Origin: Eopsaltria australis
Lineage: Eukaryota; Chordata; Aves; Passeriformes; Petroicidae
NCBI GenBank assembly: GCA_034509425.1
Contig: JAVTVJ010000566.1
Span: 2,195,734-2,259,733 of the forward strand
Reading direction: 5' to 3'
DNA length: 64,000 nucleotides
This document shows, one piece after another, positions 35,571-49,180 of the stretch. The position numbers and the translations under genes were made by a program. Under the pieces are notes generated by a model. That model searched no databases. It was not told the DNA's origin and was given only the letters and a program-made list of their open reading frames with translations. Each line of letters begins with the position of its first letter. The first letter of the stretch is position 1.

Positions 35571-36197
35571 TTTGTGACTCCTCCACAGCCTGTGCTGATG
35601 CTTAACTTTTTTCTCTAATATCCCATAGCCATGCACTTTCCCATGTGCAATCCCACGTGGGCTGGAGGATGAGGAGAATGGTGTGGAAGCAGGATTGGTA
35701 CAACCCTGTGAGCAGCCAGAGTTGTGAAACTGGGATGCAGGAGCCAGCAGGAGCCTCTTCAGAATGGCCACTGAGCAAAATAAGTGGCAAGGATTTGGAA
35801 GAGAAGCATTAAAAAGGTGGAAAAGCACTGACACACTCATTACTTTGGTAGGAAGAGGGAACAGCCACTGCTCCCAGCATTATCTGTATTTGTGTGATAT
35901 GGGCCTGAGCAGAAAAGTCTGGGAGAGGAAAGCAGCATCACGGAACAGGAAGCTGACAGGGCTTTTTCGTGGCAGAGCTGCAAAAATGTCAGAGTAACAA
36001 ATGTGTTTTCCGTGGAGGAGACCAGTAAAACAAAACCACATCAGGAACATTTAGCAAAATACTTTACAAAACAAACCCAAGTTTAGGTTTTGAAATTAAA
36101 TTCAGAATAAAAGGAAAAAAAAAACTTGGAAGGGATATTTAATTCTTCTAGTTCTCCCATTTCTCCAATATTGTTTAGTTTTCTAGTTTAGTAATAA
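35571..36197. other. Intergenic unique sequence, no gene seen
   Basis: No exon or repeat recognised. Confidence 0.5.
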
Positions 36198-36264
36198 TCA
36201 CAGAAACATAGAATCACGGAATACCCTGAGTTGGAAGGGACCCACAAAGATCACTGAGCCCAGG
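36198..36264 (-). mobile_element. CR1 3'-terminal fragment (short)
   Basis: ACATAGAATCACGGAATACC, then CTGAGTTGGAAGGGACCCAC and AAAGATCACTGAGCCCAGG on the plus strand match the reverse complement of the CR1 tail. It stops after about 65 bases. Confidence 0.85.
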
Positions 36265-37029
36265 CATATGATGGGTTTGGTCCATTCCAATAATGAGGTA
36301 AAGCCATAATTTATGTGCAATCTTGTGCTGATTTTCTGAGCTGGGAAAGCTCAGAAAGTTAAAATGCTGCAGGAAATACAGGATTTGCACAGCACTGACG
36401 AGAATGCCCATGGACAATGAGCACCAGCACTGGCATTGAGGGATAGAGTAGGAAAGGTGAAATCCTCATGCCAGAGAAAAGAACAAGGCATAAGGATTAG
36501 GACAACACCAGGAAATTCCGGCATAGCCCACTGAGGCTTTCTTCAGAAACTCGAAAGCTTGGAAAGATTTCCCTGGGTGAGAATCAGGAGCTTCAGACCT
36601 GGCATCCTATGAGATCACTGAGACATTGAACTGTTCCTCTGGAGAGGGAATTCCCGGGCTGCAGCCCCTTCACCTGCCATTCCTGATGGAGAGCAGGGAC
36701 CAAGGAGCCTCCTCCTGGCAGCCCTGAGTGAGGAGCCCAGGTGTGCAGCTGTCTCCCAGCTGTGCTGTGCTGCTGCCAGGGACACATCAATTCCCTCTGA
36801 AGTGGCTCTGGGGAGGGCTTGGAGCAGGAGCAGCTCTGTTGGTACTGAGTTCAACAGCCCCAGCTGTCCTGATTAAAGACTCAGGACTTTCCCTGCTGCT
36901 GCTGCCTCTGCTTGTCCTCAGCACCTGAAAACCTCCAAGCCCTCACAGAACAGCGCTGACCTTTTCTGGGATGGTCTTTATGGTTTTTAACATGATGTTT
37001 TGGCCGTGTCTCTTCGGCCCCCAGGGCTG

Positions 37030-37112
37030 CTGATCCAGGAAGAATTGCTGATCCAGGGGAGAGTCACTGATCCAGGAAGAATTGCTGATCCTGGGAAGAG
37101 TCATTGATCCTG
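37030..37112. repeat. 18/19-bp tandem repeat, 4.5 copies, two alternating unit types
   Basis: Units alternate between CTGATCCAGGAAGAATTG (18 bp) and CTGATCCAGGGGAGAGTCA (19 bp), giving a 37-bp higher-order period seen twice, then a partial TTGATCCTG. Confidence 0.9.
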
Positions 37113-40100
37113 CCATGCAGGAGCTGCTCCAGGACACACACACTTCTATCAGGGCTAAAACAATAAATTATTTGGATTTATAAGCTGCCTTTCAGCTAAG
37201 AGACCCCAGTTCCAGAGCTGTCCCTTCCTCCACCCCAATATCTCCTGTATGGATGCACTGCTGTATCCATGGCAATTCCAAGGGACTGGAAATCACCTCC
37301 TAATTCTTACTTTAAAAATCATCCATCTAAGAGCTCTTACACTTTTCTAAAAGCACGAAACCTTGGCTTCCTGCAGAATAATTCCTCTACCTCTTGTAAG
37401 TAGTAAATGTGTAATATTTATGTGTGTTATTAGGAGAAAATGCAAGATTCTGAAAGTAATTCAATTTTATATGTATGATATGTATGAATAATTTGACCGA
37501 ACTCACCACTGGTATATAGAATCACAACAAATGAATTTGTTGTATTGTGCAGTTTGACACAAGGAGGTAAAAAAATATTTCCACCTGAGCAGCATTTCTT
37601 AGAATTTCAACAAAGCAGTAAATCCTGAACAATCCATGTTTTTTCAGTGGATGTTTTCAAGGGCTCCATTGTGGCTGGAAATGCTAATGTTATGAATCGA
37701 TGTGCACTAACATTACTCATGTAATGTGCTTTTTAAAACGTAATTTAACATAATGGAAATCTCCTGGAAAGGTAGATATTAATTTTCAAAAAAACCCTCT
37801 GATCATCCATTTAAATTAAATGCACACCAGTTCACTCCTCAATGCATAATGCAAACTTCTATTTAGAAGACAGATGCCATAATTTACACAGTGCAGAGAT
37901 ACTCAGCTAATGTAACACCTCTGTTTCAGGCAGCAGTAAAACTGTCTTAATTAAGGAAATGCCAACAGATTAAAATGTTCTCATGGTTCATAAAATATTT
38001 TAGAGGGTGGCTTGGAAGCATTAGTACAAATGTTGTGAAGCCTGGTGTGTTTGAAGCTTATGCTCTGCACTTGAATTTAAAAAAACAAAAAGATGCTGTG
38101 AACCATGGAAAAATGTGGTAATTTTGTATTTCTATTGCCATATGTTGATAAATGTAGTTATTGTGATTATTTAGTGGTTACAGAGGGGGTTCCTGTGTGG
38201 CCACATCTCACTGAAGTTCTGCTGTGCTTTTACAGCTCCAGGTGAGTTCCAGCCACTGAAGGAGCCACAGCAAAAATTTATCTAAAGGTAAGGATGAAAC
38301 TGGAAGGTTAAAGGAGCTGAGAGAGGGCTGGCTGAAAGAAAGCAAAATTTACCATAAGAAGGAAAAGCTTTCCTTCAGTTCAGAGTGCAAACAATGCACA
38401 GATAATGAATGAGGGGCTTGCAGGAGATAAATCCACCTGACCTGACTGTGAATAACAAATATTCACATGGGCCAAACTAATTTCATTTAAGCACAGCTGG
38501 CAGCGAAAAAATCTGCATAACTGGGGGCTGTTCCAATCAGCACTGAAGTTTTGAGTGAGCAAATCAATTAATTATGCATTGATTTTCCCAGGCATGTTTG
38601 TTCCAGCAGTGCACAACTGCGAGTTTGGCTCGGGAGTGCTGAAGCATCTGTTGAATATTTACACCCAGCTCATGAACAGCAGCTCAGTGGCTCCTTCCTG
38701 GCTCAAGGCACAAGAGAAGGGAGCAGCTGTTTGTAAAAAGCCACACAATCACACTGTACCTGCAGAGGGTGTTGGGTTCCAGCGTGGCCCAAGGGAGGGA
38801 AGATGCCTTGTCTGTTTGCAATTAGGCAAGATTCATAATAGGTGCATGAATTAATTCAGTGGAACAAAAGGGAGAGAAGGGATTTATGTGTCTTTTAATG
38901 AATTCATGCTGGGTGTTGCTGACTAAAGCAGAAAGGAAGTAGAGATAAGTGTACCTCCTTATTTCTGATCTTTACAGGAAAATCTGTCTGCACTTACTCA
39001 TAAATTCATATACAGAGAGAGTTCTGTGTTCTGTGAATATAATCCTGCAAGAAACACAGTTCCCTTTTGCACTGAATCTGTCAGGTCTCATTGATTCCAG
39101 CAGCTACTGAGGAAATGCAGCTCCTTGCTAGGCACAGAGTGAGTCCTGCACATAAAACATTGTAACCTGAGTACCCAGCTGCTGAAATAAATACCTGAGA
39201 AGCAGCTAAAGCTAAGGGAAGTGAGTAAAAACATAAATTAATGGCAGGTGATGACTGAATAGGGATAAAATAGAGAAGCTAAAACTGATGTGATGTTGGA
39301 AAATGAGACTTTCTAGTTCAGATTCAAGTATTTGCTACATGGAGCTTTAATGAAATTTATGCCCTGGCAGTGCTGTGTAAATCTGGAGCGGAAGACAGAT
39401 TTAATCCCATTAAATATTTGTCAGGGATTTAATGTAGTAGATAATCTAACAAGCACTATTAGACCTGGCACTAAAATTACCCATTTTTACCAAGTTCCAG
39501 TGCCTGTGGCTGCAGGGAGAGCTTTCCCTGACACAGGGCTTATGTTTTTTATTAATGGATCCCAGTCAGGGCTGGAGCTGCTCTGGGTTCTCAGCTCCTT
39601 TCCCATGCACTCTAAACCAGCTTTGCTCCCTCCCTGCAGAAATGCTGTAACAGGAATATTTCTGTAACCTTCCTTTTAACAGAAATAGGCTAGTTTGACC
39701 TGCTGGCCCTGTGTATTTTTTCTGTTCAAGAGCAGAATTTCATCATCAGCCTCCTCAGAGTCAAACAGCAGCTGCCAAAAGCAACTGCCTTTGCTGAGGC
39801 AGAGACAAGCCCTGGTCCTGCAGCCCACCCCAGCCAGAATCTCCACACTGTTCATTCGGGGAAAGCCTTCCTTGCTTCTACACTTTATTTTCTTGTGTCA
39901 TCCCAGCTTTTATGCTTGGCTGAACGAAAGGAAGATAAATTAGAAAGGGTTTGAGCTCTGCAAATGTGGGGAAACTTTTGTTACATCCAGGAGCCTGGGA
40001 TGGATAAAACATTTCCAAAAATGAATTTCCTTTCATTTTTACAGATTCATTTATACTCTTTGGTTGGTCAGTTGGTGTTTGAGGCATTTTTTGTGCAGCC

Positions 40101-43100
40101 TTTAGGAAATACCAGCCCACAGCAGATGAGAACTGCTTTTTAAGAAAACCCTACTGCTCTGTCCTCAAAAGTTTAAAGCTTCTGGGTCATCACAATCATC
40201 TCAGTGGCAATTAAAATGCTGGGAACTCAGATAGTTGGTTGCTGTTTTTATTTTTAATACTGTAGTTCTCAATTAATTAAAACAGAATAATTAACTCTTC
40301 AATGTTTATTATTCTCATTTAAAACTTTTTAGCTGTCAGAGCTGAAAGAACACTTGATGATGGCTGATCCTAAAGGGCACTAAGAATCTCGTGGCTGAAG
40401 TTGGTGGCTTTAATGCCTTTTATTTGATGAACAGAAGTAAAATGAGTATTTCCAACACGGCCCAACTCATAAAACTTCTGTTGTTTTCACTTGCACACGT
40501 TAAAAGTTGGGCTGAAGAGCTTTTCTTGCTGTGTTTTGTGGCCACTCATCAGGTGATGTTTTCTGTCTAACAATGGAAGGAAGTGAAATAAAAGATGTGT
40601 TATCATGAACTAGAAGTGTTTGGGAAATTCATGCCAGGTTTCATAGGAAGATAAATCATACCCAGACTGTCCCAGCCTACATTTTCCACTGACAGGCTAT
40701 CAGCATCCCAGGAAAAGTGAAACTACTGCTGTCTGCTAAAAGTAAACCCACTTTTTTATTAGTCCTTTCTCTACAGATGTAACTCACCCTTCCCAGGATT
40801 TGCAGATGTATAAAGAGGCAAAGTCAAACAGAGAAGAAAATTCCTCCCCTCAGGACAAGAAACCTTTGGTACAGCACAGGGAAGCCCAAGTTTTCCTGTT
40901 TTTTAAAGAAGAAGATGGAATTTTGCTTTCCTCCCTATTTCTGCACTACATTTGAACCTCATATCTGCAGAAAGAGGATGTTCTGAGCCTCAGGGTGCCT
41001 GGGGTCAAGTCCCCAGGGCTTCCTGAGTGATGAGCAAATGAAACAAATGTTATTTCCCTTCTGGAGAGGGGCACTGGAGCTGTGGAAGTTGGAGCTCAGC
41101 AGAGATCCCCAGGTTAGGGGGGATCCTCTCTCCACGATGTCCCCAAGGCTGTGGCAGTGCCAGGCTGGGTCCTGCTCCCTGCTGCACAAGGATGGGGTCC
41201 TGCAGAGCTGTCCTTGGGGCTCCATGGGACGTGGAAAGTGGAAAAATGGGAGTTTTTCACTAAAACCATTTGGACAAAGACGGGATTAGGAATTCTGGAA
41301 ACCCCTCAGATTTGTGGCTGCTGCCCTTTCTCTGACTGCTGGTCTTGGCTTGCCCCAAAGGCCCCTTACATTTTTTACTTCAGCAATTTCTATCAGAATT
41401 TTCTGTTGAGCAGATGTAGGGAAATGTTCTCCTACTTGGCTCCAAATCCATTCCTTTTCCTCTGATCCTAAACATTTCCCTTCTCTTTCCCTTCAGCAGG
41501 GTGAAGCTCTGGTGAATAGGGTGCATTCCCAAGGAATGATGTGGAATTTGGGTCAATTCTTTTCAAAGCACAAAGCTTCCCCTCTAATTCACACCCTGAA
41601 CTGAATCAGGATCTTGCACAAAGTACAGCATAATTATGACTAAATGTGGTTCTTCTGCTCCAGTGAAAACTGGGGGTATTTCATGACACAGTGAATTTTT
41701 ATCTGAATTCTCCCAGTAGAAGGCAGATCTCACTCGAGAGCTGGAGATACTCACTGGAGTAACAGATTTGTCTGAAAGCTGTGTGTAAATAACTATCAAG
41801 GCAGAGCAAGCAGGCTGCCATGGGGATGGGGATGTGTTACAGCATTTTGATTACACAGCTGTAGAGAATTGGGCAGATAAAGTGGAATTTTTAATGGATA
41901 CAATCATTGTTTACAGTAATAACTTTAAAAGTGTTGGGATTAGGGTGTGCCAGTGTCCCCTGGCACCCAAAGGGTGGCCAGAGCCTGTGGGAAAACAGGC
42001 AAATGAGAGGAGGGATCTGTAATTCCCAGGAAACAGGGGGTTGCATTTCTGAAAGGTCCAAGTGTAGCTTTTTCAGTCAGAAATTAATGGTTTTAACGAC
42101 TTCAATAAAAATTAAATTCCTACTGAGAAAGAAACAACAAGCTGTATTGTATGATCTACACTTTCTCTTTGAAAAATCTATTTCCTAAATCTGTGAAATG
42201 CCTAAATGCTGAAAAAAGATAATTAGGAAATGTAATTAATACTTACAAGGGTTATAAAAGGCATTGAAGTAATTTAAATTTCAATCTCACAGTTCAGCAA
42301 ATGCACTTAAAAAGCTACAAAGGAAAAACTCCTTGATAAAAGGTGACAAGTTCATGGAAAGTGCCATCATTAAGCCCAAACGTGTCACAAAGCAGCACAA
42401 CAAGAAGATTCAAGTGCAAACTCAAGTGAAAGAGAAAGAGGTTTTTGCAGATAGCTCAGTACAAGCTGTCACAACAGTTCCTTTGTTTAAGAAATAATCT
42501 AAGAAATATGAAGATTCTGAGCAAGCTTGGAGCAGCTCATATGGAAATCTCTGTTTGCCTGCATGGAATATTGGGAGCACCATGGGATGCACGAGGATAT
42601 TTTACAACGGGGGCAGCCTCACCCTTGCTAGCAGAGAGCCAGAACTCTTGTGTCAGACTCACACTCTTGTTTAGAATTATAATTCACCCTGTTTGCTAAA
42701 AAACAGCTTAAACCTAGAGATAAAAATGGCATCTCGTCAACCAAGAAAGACATCATGCCTAAGGAGTCAGGAAGAACCAAAAGGAAGACAAAATCATCTA
42801 TATGATCATAAAAAGTCCTGAAAGCTCAAATGACACCAGATGCATATAAATTAGCACTATTACTGAGATAAGGCATTCTTTAATAAGGGAGATAACACTA
42901 TTAGTGTAATTACTGACTGCCTGGTCCAGCACTGGGAAAGAATTAAATACATTCCACTTCTGGATGAAGCCAAAGTAATTATGAATTTCCAGTTCTTTCC
43001 AACTTATAGAACTGTCTGGTGACTCCCTCTAAACGGGGCTAATGCAGCAACTCCATTCTGATATCACTGCTGTTCTGAGCACCAGGAATCACTCAGCTCT

Positions 43101-46100
43101 TGTGGCTGCAAGGCAGAGCCAGAGGAAATTCCCAGTTTGCCAGTGCTGGATTGCCTTTTGCTCCTCCATTTCATCAACTTCCATCCCATCAATCTGCTGC
43201 CCAATACTCCTCATTCTCTGCAAGGAAGCCCAGCTCTGATGGCATAAAATGATGGATTGATGAGCACTAGGAAGTGTTTCCCCAAACAGGGCAGCAATAC
43301 CTGAGTGGTTTTCACCTGCTCTGTTCTGGTTCAGGCTCTCTAGAGCCCTGCATTAAGATAAACCTGAGTTAATCACCTCACTTGCTGCTGGGTTTAACAC
43401 ATTGCTTTCAATCTTTACGAATTATGTGGGTTCCAGGTGTCTCCCAAGCTTTGAGTTCTCATGCACTGGGGCCACACAGGTTGTGTTTCCTTCTCTTCCT
43501 GACTTGTCACTGACAGAGTGTCCCTGTTAGTGGTGACTTACAGCCTCTGCCATGCTTGGCAGGTTTCCTCTTGCTCCACCTGTTATTTGTTGTCAAAGAA
43601 AACTGCAAATTTCTCCAGGTGACAAAGCTTGTAGAGCAAATCTGACTTCTCTGTACTGGAGCCAAGGTTTTCCTGTCGCCTGCCTTGTTCTGCCTTCAAT
43701 GCAATCACATCTTTGTGAAGGAACAGAGCAGTGCAGGGAAGGTGAGGGGTGCAGAGGTTGGGTGGGAACTGATTTGTGCTGGTGGAGCTCTCAGGAGCTG
43801 CTCAGTTTGTACCTTCACCCAGCACCTGTGCCCCAGAGGATCTCCCTCCTCTTCTGGAAGGCTGCAAAAAGCCTCTCAAAGGTCTGTTTGAACTAAGAGC
43901 AGCATTCACAGACACCTTCCCAGCCTTTGAGGAGTGCCTGGCATCCCCTGAGTGCTGAGCAGGAGCCCACAGCCCCTATCCCAGGATATCAGCAAAAGCA
44001 CCAGCAAAGGGCAGTGAATGGATCTTGATTCAATCCAGCTTTACTCAGTTATTTTTCCCTACCCACAGAGCCACATTCCTGGGAATCTTCCTTGCAGAGC
44101 AGAGGCCACAGTGTCCAGCAATGCAGAAGGAAGAGTTCCTGTCGTGGAGAGCTGCAAAAAGCTCACAGAAAACTGAAGAGACAGAGTGATGCCCTCCAGA
44201 AAGAAATCTGACAGAAAACATTACTGAAGCACCAAAACCCCTGCAATTTAAGAGTATGGAAACCTTGGAGGGGAAGGGGGCAGGAAAGTAACCCCAAATC
44301 CTTTTTTTGGGCCAAGCAGCTGCAGATACAGGGGTTGCTTTGCACCAGAAACTCCTTTCTCTCACCCTCACTGTCACCTCGTGGAAGCACCCAAAATGCT
44401 GTGGTTTGTACCTGGCTCTTTACTTCACACTAAAGATCTTGAAAAACTGACAACTGATTGCTTTAATGCAGAGGAAAACTGGGAATGTGAGAATTCCTCA
44501 CTGAAACACAAACTCATCTGGAAAGGTTTTCAATGCCCAAGCACAGTCTTTGTGTCTGGAGCCATCTCCCAGAACATGAACACTTAGCACCACTCACATT
44601 TCTGCTGGGCAGATCAAAGGGTGAGCAACAGGCACTTCAAGGAGCCCAGGGTGCTTTAAAGAACTGGAATACCTTGAAGAAGTAGTAAAGCAGAATCCAT
44701 TTAATCACTGGTTTATAGAGAATTAATAGAATATGCTTGAATAGTCAAGTGCAGTAGTTAAAAGATCATTTTGACAACTTATCAATGGATTTATAATCAT
44801 CTGCAGCCCTACTCTCAGGTGTTACATGCTAAGAGAGGCTTTGATTTTGTCACTCAGTGGCTGAGACATCTGGCACACTTCATTTCCCTGACTCCATTTC
44901 TTCTGGGAAATTGTAAATCTTTTGACAGAAAGTGCTTGACAAAAGCTAACTGCTACTTCACACAAGTACCCTCAGTTTCCACCACATTCAGAATACAGTT
45001 TGGAAACTTTTCATTCTTTAAAAATAAATCAGATGCCTTCAGATTTTTCACACTGATTTATGGCATTATTCAACGAATTACAGCAGAAAACAAAAAAGAA
45101 GTTGGCTCAGAATATATTTTCACCACTGGTGACTTATGTTATTCCTGTAGAAATGCCAAAGAAATCCATCCAGCCAACTAAACTCTTGCTGTACCACGCA
45201 GGTTCATCTCCCTGTTTGGCAGTCAAGCAGAACCTGATTTTTTAAAACAAACCACCCAGAGTGCTCTCAGCTCACTGTTACCAATTGTATTCTTGTTTTG
45301 TTCATCATTCCTCACCACTTGTGTCAGGAGCCCACTGTGGTTTGTTTCAGATATTTTGGATTTTAATTCCAATATAATAGAGAGAAAAACTTCATTAGGA
45401 CTTGAAAATAAGCAAGAGTGGAAGAAGCAGATGAAACAATGGATTGAGGAGAGTGGGGTGCAGAACCTGCTGCTATTTTACAGAGGTTACAGCAAGAAAA
45501 TCCACACACTGGGACTGGAAAGAGCAGAGCAAGACATCATGCTTTGAGATGTAAAATGTTGAATCCACCTCTCATTCCAAAGCCTCTGATAATGGGTGAC
45601 ACCACCAGCACGTGTGACCCATCCTGCAGCACATCCAGCCACTGCTCTGCTACAAATACAAGCTGAACTCTCTGCAGCTTCAAGGCCAAATCCTGAATTC
45701 TCCATCCCCTGTGTGCCAAACAGAGCCCTCACCAGGAGCTTGGCAGCCACAAGGACAGTGGAGTATTTTTATCACAAAGGGCAGTGAAGAACAAAGGCTG
45801 TAACCTTGGCAGATCCCAGCACAAGTGCTCGTGCCCCATGGAGAGCAGGAAACAGCCTGGAGAGGGTTGGGTTTAATCAGGATGTGAAGCCCTTTGTTTC
45901 TCCTGCCATTAACCTTTGCACTTTTTATGCTGCAAAGCCCCTGGTGGCCAAAGCCTGTTACATGAATGCTTCATTAAATTTTATATTCCTTTCTATACCT
46001 GAAGTTACTGAATTCAATTCAGTTTAACATAAAGCACCTGACTAAAGAGTCTGACTCCAATCAAATCTCTATTTACACTGTTGTCCTCCCACCTCATAAA

Positions 46101-46658
46101 ATAAAAACTCCAAAGAGAGGAGAGAACTTTCCTTTTCCTCTCTTTAACAACATCCTGACCTTTAAAACGTGAAGTTATCCTCCATTTCCTGTATAATCAC
46201 TGGAATTTATGCTTCTACATCCTGAACACAGATTCCTAGACTCACATTAAAATAAAGATTTTTGTGCTCTCTCATTTCCATCCTGCCCTTTTTCTTCTCC
46301 CACAATGAGTAAAAACAAAGGATGACAGAGTTTCTACTTTCTCTTTATTAATTTTTCCTTTCTCTGGGCTCCAGATGCCTGACTGCAATCACACAGCTCC
46401 TGCACCTCCAGGTGCCTCTCTCTAATTTCTTGTTAAATTTCCTCTTTTCCCCATCCCTGGGAAAGTCCAAAGGGATCACAACTTCTGGAATTAACTCTGG
46501 TCCTGGACCAAAAAGCCTTTGGTCTAGACCAAAAAAAAAGGAGAATTGAGGCTTAATTTGAATGCATCATTCCAAGGATAAATCCTCAAACTTTGTCTCA
46601 CCCAGACAGCTGTTCTTGTGCTTTCTGACAGTGACATTCACTCAAGATTTTGCCTCCA
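37113..46658. other. Long repeat-poor intergenic tract, no gene seen
   Basis: About 9.5 kb without a recognisable CR1 piece or exon. Parts are strongly AT-rich with homeodomain-like TAATTA words (37,380-38,180; 42,180-42,300). Such texture is common in enhancer-bearing deserts but does not prove function. The frames here (up to 136 residues, 44,771-45,181) have no domain support. Confidence 0.5.
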
Positions 46659-46718
46659 CTGATTTGGGATCAACTGTTCTGATTTGGGATCAACTGTTCT
46701 GATTTGGGAACAACCTCC
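46659..46718. repeat. 20-bp tandem repeat, three copies
   Basis: CTGATTTGGGATCAACTGTT occurs twice exactly (46,659-46,678 and 46,679-46,698) and once diverged (46,699-46,718, CTGATTTGGGAACAACCTCC). Confidence 0.95.
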
Positions 46719-49098
46719 CAGTTTGTTTCTGAGTTGGCTTTGGATGTTTTCTGCACAAAGCACAACTGTTGAAATCTGGCACTCAGGAGATGATGTTTGG
46801 AAGAATCTCCACAACTCCAGCGTGTTTTTAATACAAGAGACAGCTGAAGATGAGCTCAGCACGGTACCTGGAGGGGAAAAAAGGCACCACCAAACAAAGG
46901 CAGGAGCTGGCACAGTTTCAGCTCAGGCTTGGCTCTGCACAAGCAGCTGCCAGCTCCCAGCAGAGAATAACTGATGAGAAACTCCCAGCTCGTCCTCATT
47001 ACATGCAGACTTTTGTCACCACAGCAAAGTTTCCAAGCTGCAAATCAAGTGTCACGGTGGCAGACACAAAAACCCAGGGACAATTGCTGCTAAACTCTGA
47101 GTCTCATTTGTTCCTCCCACAGCCAAGATGCTTTTGGGCTGGTGTTTACTGCTGACTCCTATTTCCTGAAGCAGATGAGCAGCCCAAGACAGGAATTGCA
47201 GTTTTAGAAGACTCGGGGAAGCAGGTGGAATATTTATAGCTTGTACCATCATTTCCAAGTGTCCCATGCCCTTCTGATGTTGGCAGGGCTGCAGTGCAGG
47301 TCACAAAGGCTGTGTGCCCTGCTCCCCTGGCATTCAGCCTCCTCTGGAAATTCTTCTTTCTGACAGGAATCTTTTCTTCTATTTGCTCTTTAAGACTCAA
47401 TGCCTAAAGAAGAGCTTGAGTGTCTCATGCTAAATGTGTTTTATCAAAACTTCTACCAAAACTCCCATCTGAAGGCAGAAGTTTATCGCCTTTCTTTGCT
47501 ATTCTGTTTCATTTGAAAGAATCCTGTCTGTCACCTGGGTGTCACTGTCATGACCCCACACTCACTGATGGGATATTTTTGGTGTGAGTCCATCATTTGA
47601 AGAACTGACCTTTGGGAAGGGTCTCTTTTGCTCTTCCATGCTGCAGAGCTACATTAAACTGGGGATGGCAGGAGAGCACTATTGGTGTGCAGCCCCCGAT
47701 ATCCCAGTTTAGATATGGTCATATTTACCTAAAAAACCCCAATACAAGAGCACAATCCAGAGATGAGTTTTCACAGGTGCAGAAATGTCAGGTGCTCCCA
47801 GGCCCTGCTGGTCCCTGCTGCTCTTTGGCTGGTGCTGATTTCTGCCAGCAGAGAGGCAAACAGACCCATGTGGGTGCTGAAAGCTCAGACCAGGCAGCAG
47901 CAGAGCTGGCTGTGCTGGGAAATGCCAGCAGTGAGTGCCTGAAATCCACTGCACTTCACCAGAGGCAGTGCCAGCTGGGCAGAGATGAACAGCTGGGCAC
48001 ATTCAGTGCCCCAAACCCTGGCAGCTGCCTGCTCACTGCATGTGAATCAGCAATTCTCATTAAGAAGGATTCTCCCAGTCAGGATGGATTCCCCTCCCTC
48101 TGTCTCAGCTGCTGCAGGGAGGGATTGTATTTAAATTCCTCTTTGGCTCTCTATTTCCCAGTGAGCTGCCTGAGGTGCAGGGTTGTAATTTTTTATGTTC
48201 TTGACATTCTCTGATAGGCTGCTATCAAGGCAGGCCATGCATTTCTAAAGATACAGGGCTGGTTTGATCTCCTTCCAGTGTTTATCATTAGGAAAGTGAG
48301 GGTAGGAAGAAACTTCCACAATTCTGACACACACCAAAAATTAATCAAAAGCAAAGCACACAACATTTACACCCAAAATCAAAACATAGGAAATATAAGA
48401 CCCCACAAAAGTACGTTAAGGAAATGTCTGGATAAACATCTGCAAATAAGCATGGCCAGGATGATGCCTTCATTTGAAACAGTTCATTCTGAATCAATGA
48501 AAACATTTCCATTGGTTTCGGTGAGAAATTAATTAGAATTCCACAGCTTTGGGCAGGACTACAGCAAACTGAGGCCAAGAGGCTGATGTTGTGTGCTGAC
48601 CTGTGTATAACTGTGTTACAAATATATAATAATTATTATTTGTATGTGAAATATAGATTATTATATTTAATGATATAATCAATACCAGGGTGCAGATCAG
48701 AACAAGAAACCTACTTCTACCTCAGAAAAAACTGTTTATTCTGTTCTGTTCACTCCTTCACAGTGGGCAGGAGGGTGTGGCTCTTTCATTTCCCAAATCT
48801 CAACTGTAAAAACAAATTCCAGGCTCTTGGTTCCATAGCTCAGGAACACTCTGCACTCTCTGAGAGCAGAAAGGTAGGAGCTATGGAAGGCTGATAATTT
48901 ATAGGAAATGTTTCAGTGCATGAGCAGGGTTTAGGCATGTTGGACCTGAGGGAAGGAGGCACCAGGATCTTCTCACAGCCCCTGGGGCTGTGTGGGAAAT
49001 GAAGCCTCTATCAAGGGCAGTGTGGCTTTACCTCATCCTCCTCTGCATGGCAAGCAGATCTCAATGATCATTCATGGTCTCCACAGTCCTCATTTTTA
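46719..49098. other. Intergenic unique sequence, no gene seen
   Basis: AT-rich near 48,620-48,690; otherwise unremarkable. A 200-residue open frame at 47,612-48,214 has no domain or splice support. Confidence 0.5.
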
Positions 49099-49180
49099 TA
49101 GAACCACAGAACCATTAAGGCTGGAAGAGCTCTCCAAGATCATCCAGTCCAACCATTAACCCAGCTCTGCCAGCTCCAGA
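49099..49180 (-). mobile_element. CR1 3'-terminal fragment
   Basis: TAGAACCACAGAACCATTAA, then GGCTGGAAGAGCTCTCCAAG, ATCATCCAGTCCAACCATTA and ACCCAGCTCTGCCAG on the plus strand match the reverse complement of the CR1 tail of the same variant as at 35.5 kb. Confidence 0.88.

Noticed and set aside
44771..45181. 136-residue plus-strand frame
   Set aside because: It reads somewhat like a protein, but no family was recognised and the flanks show no convincing splice or promoter signals. It could be chance in AT-rich DNA.
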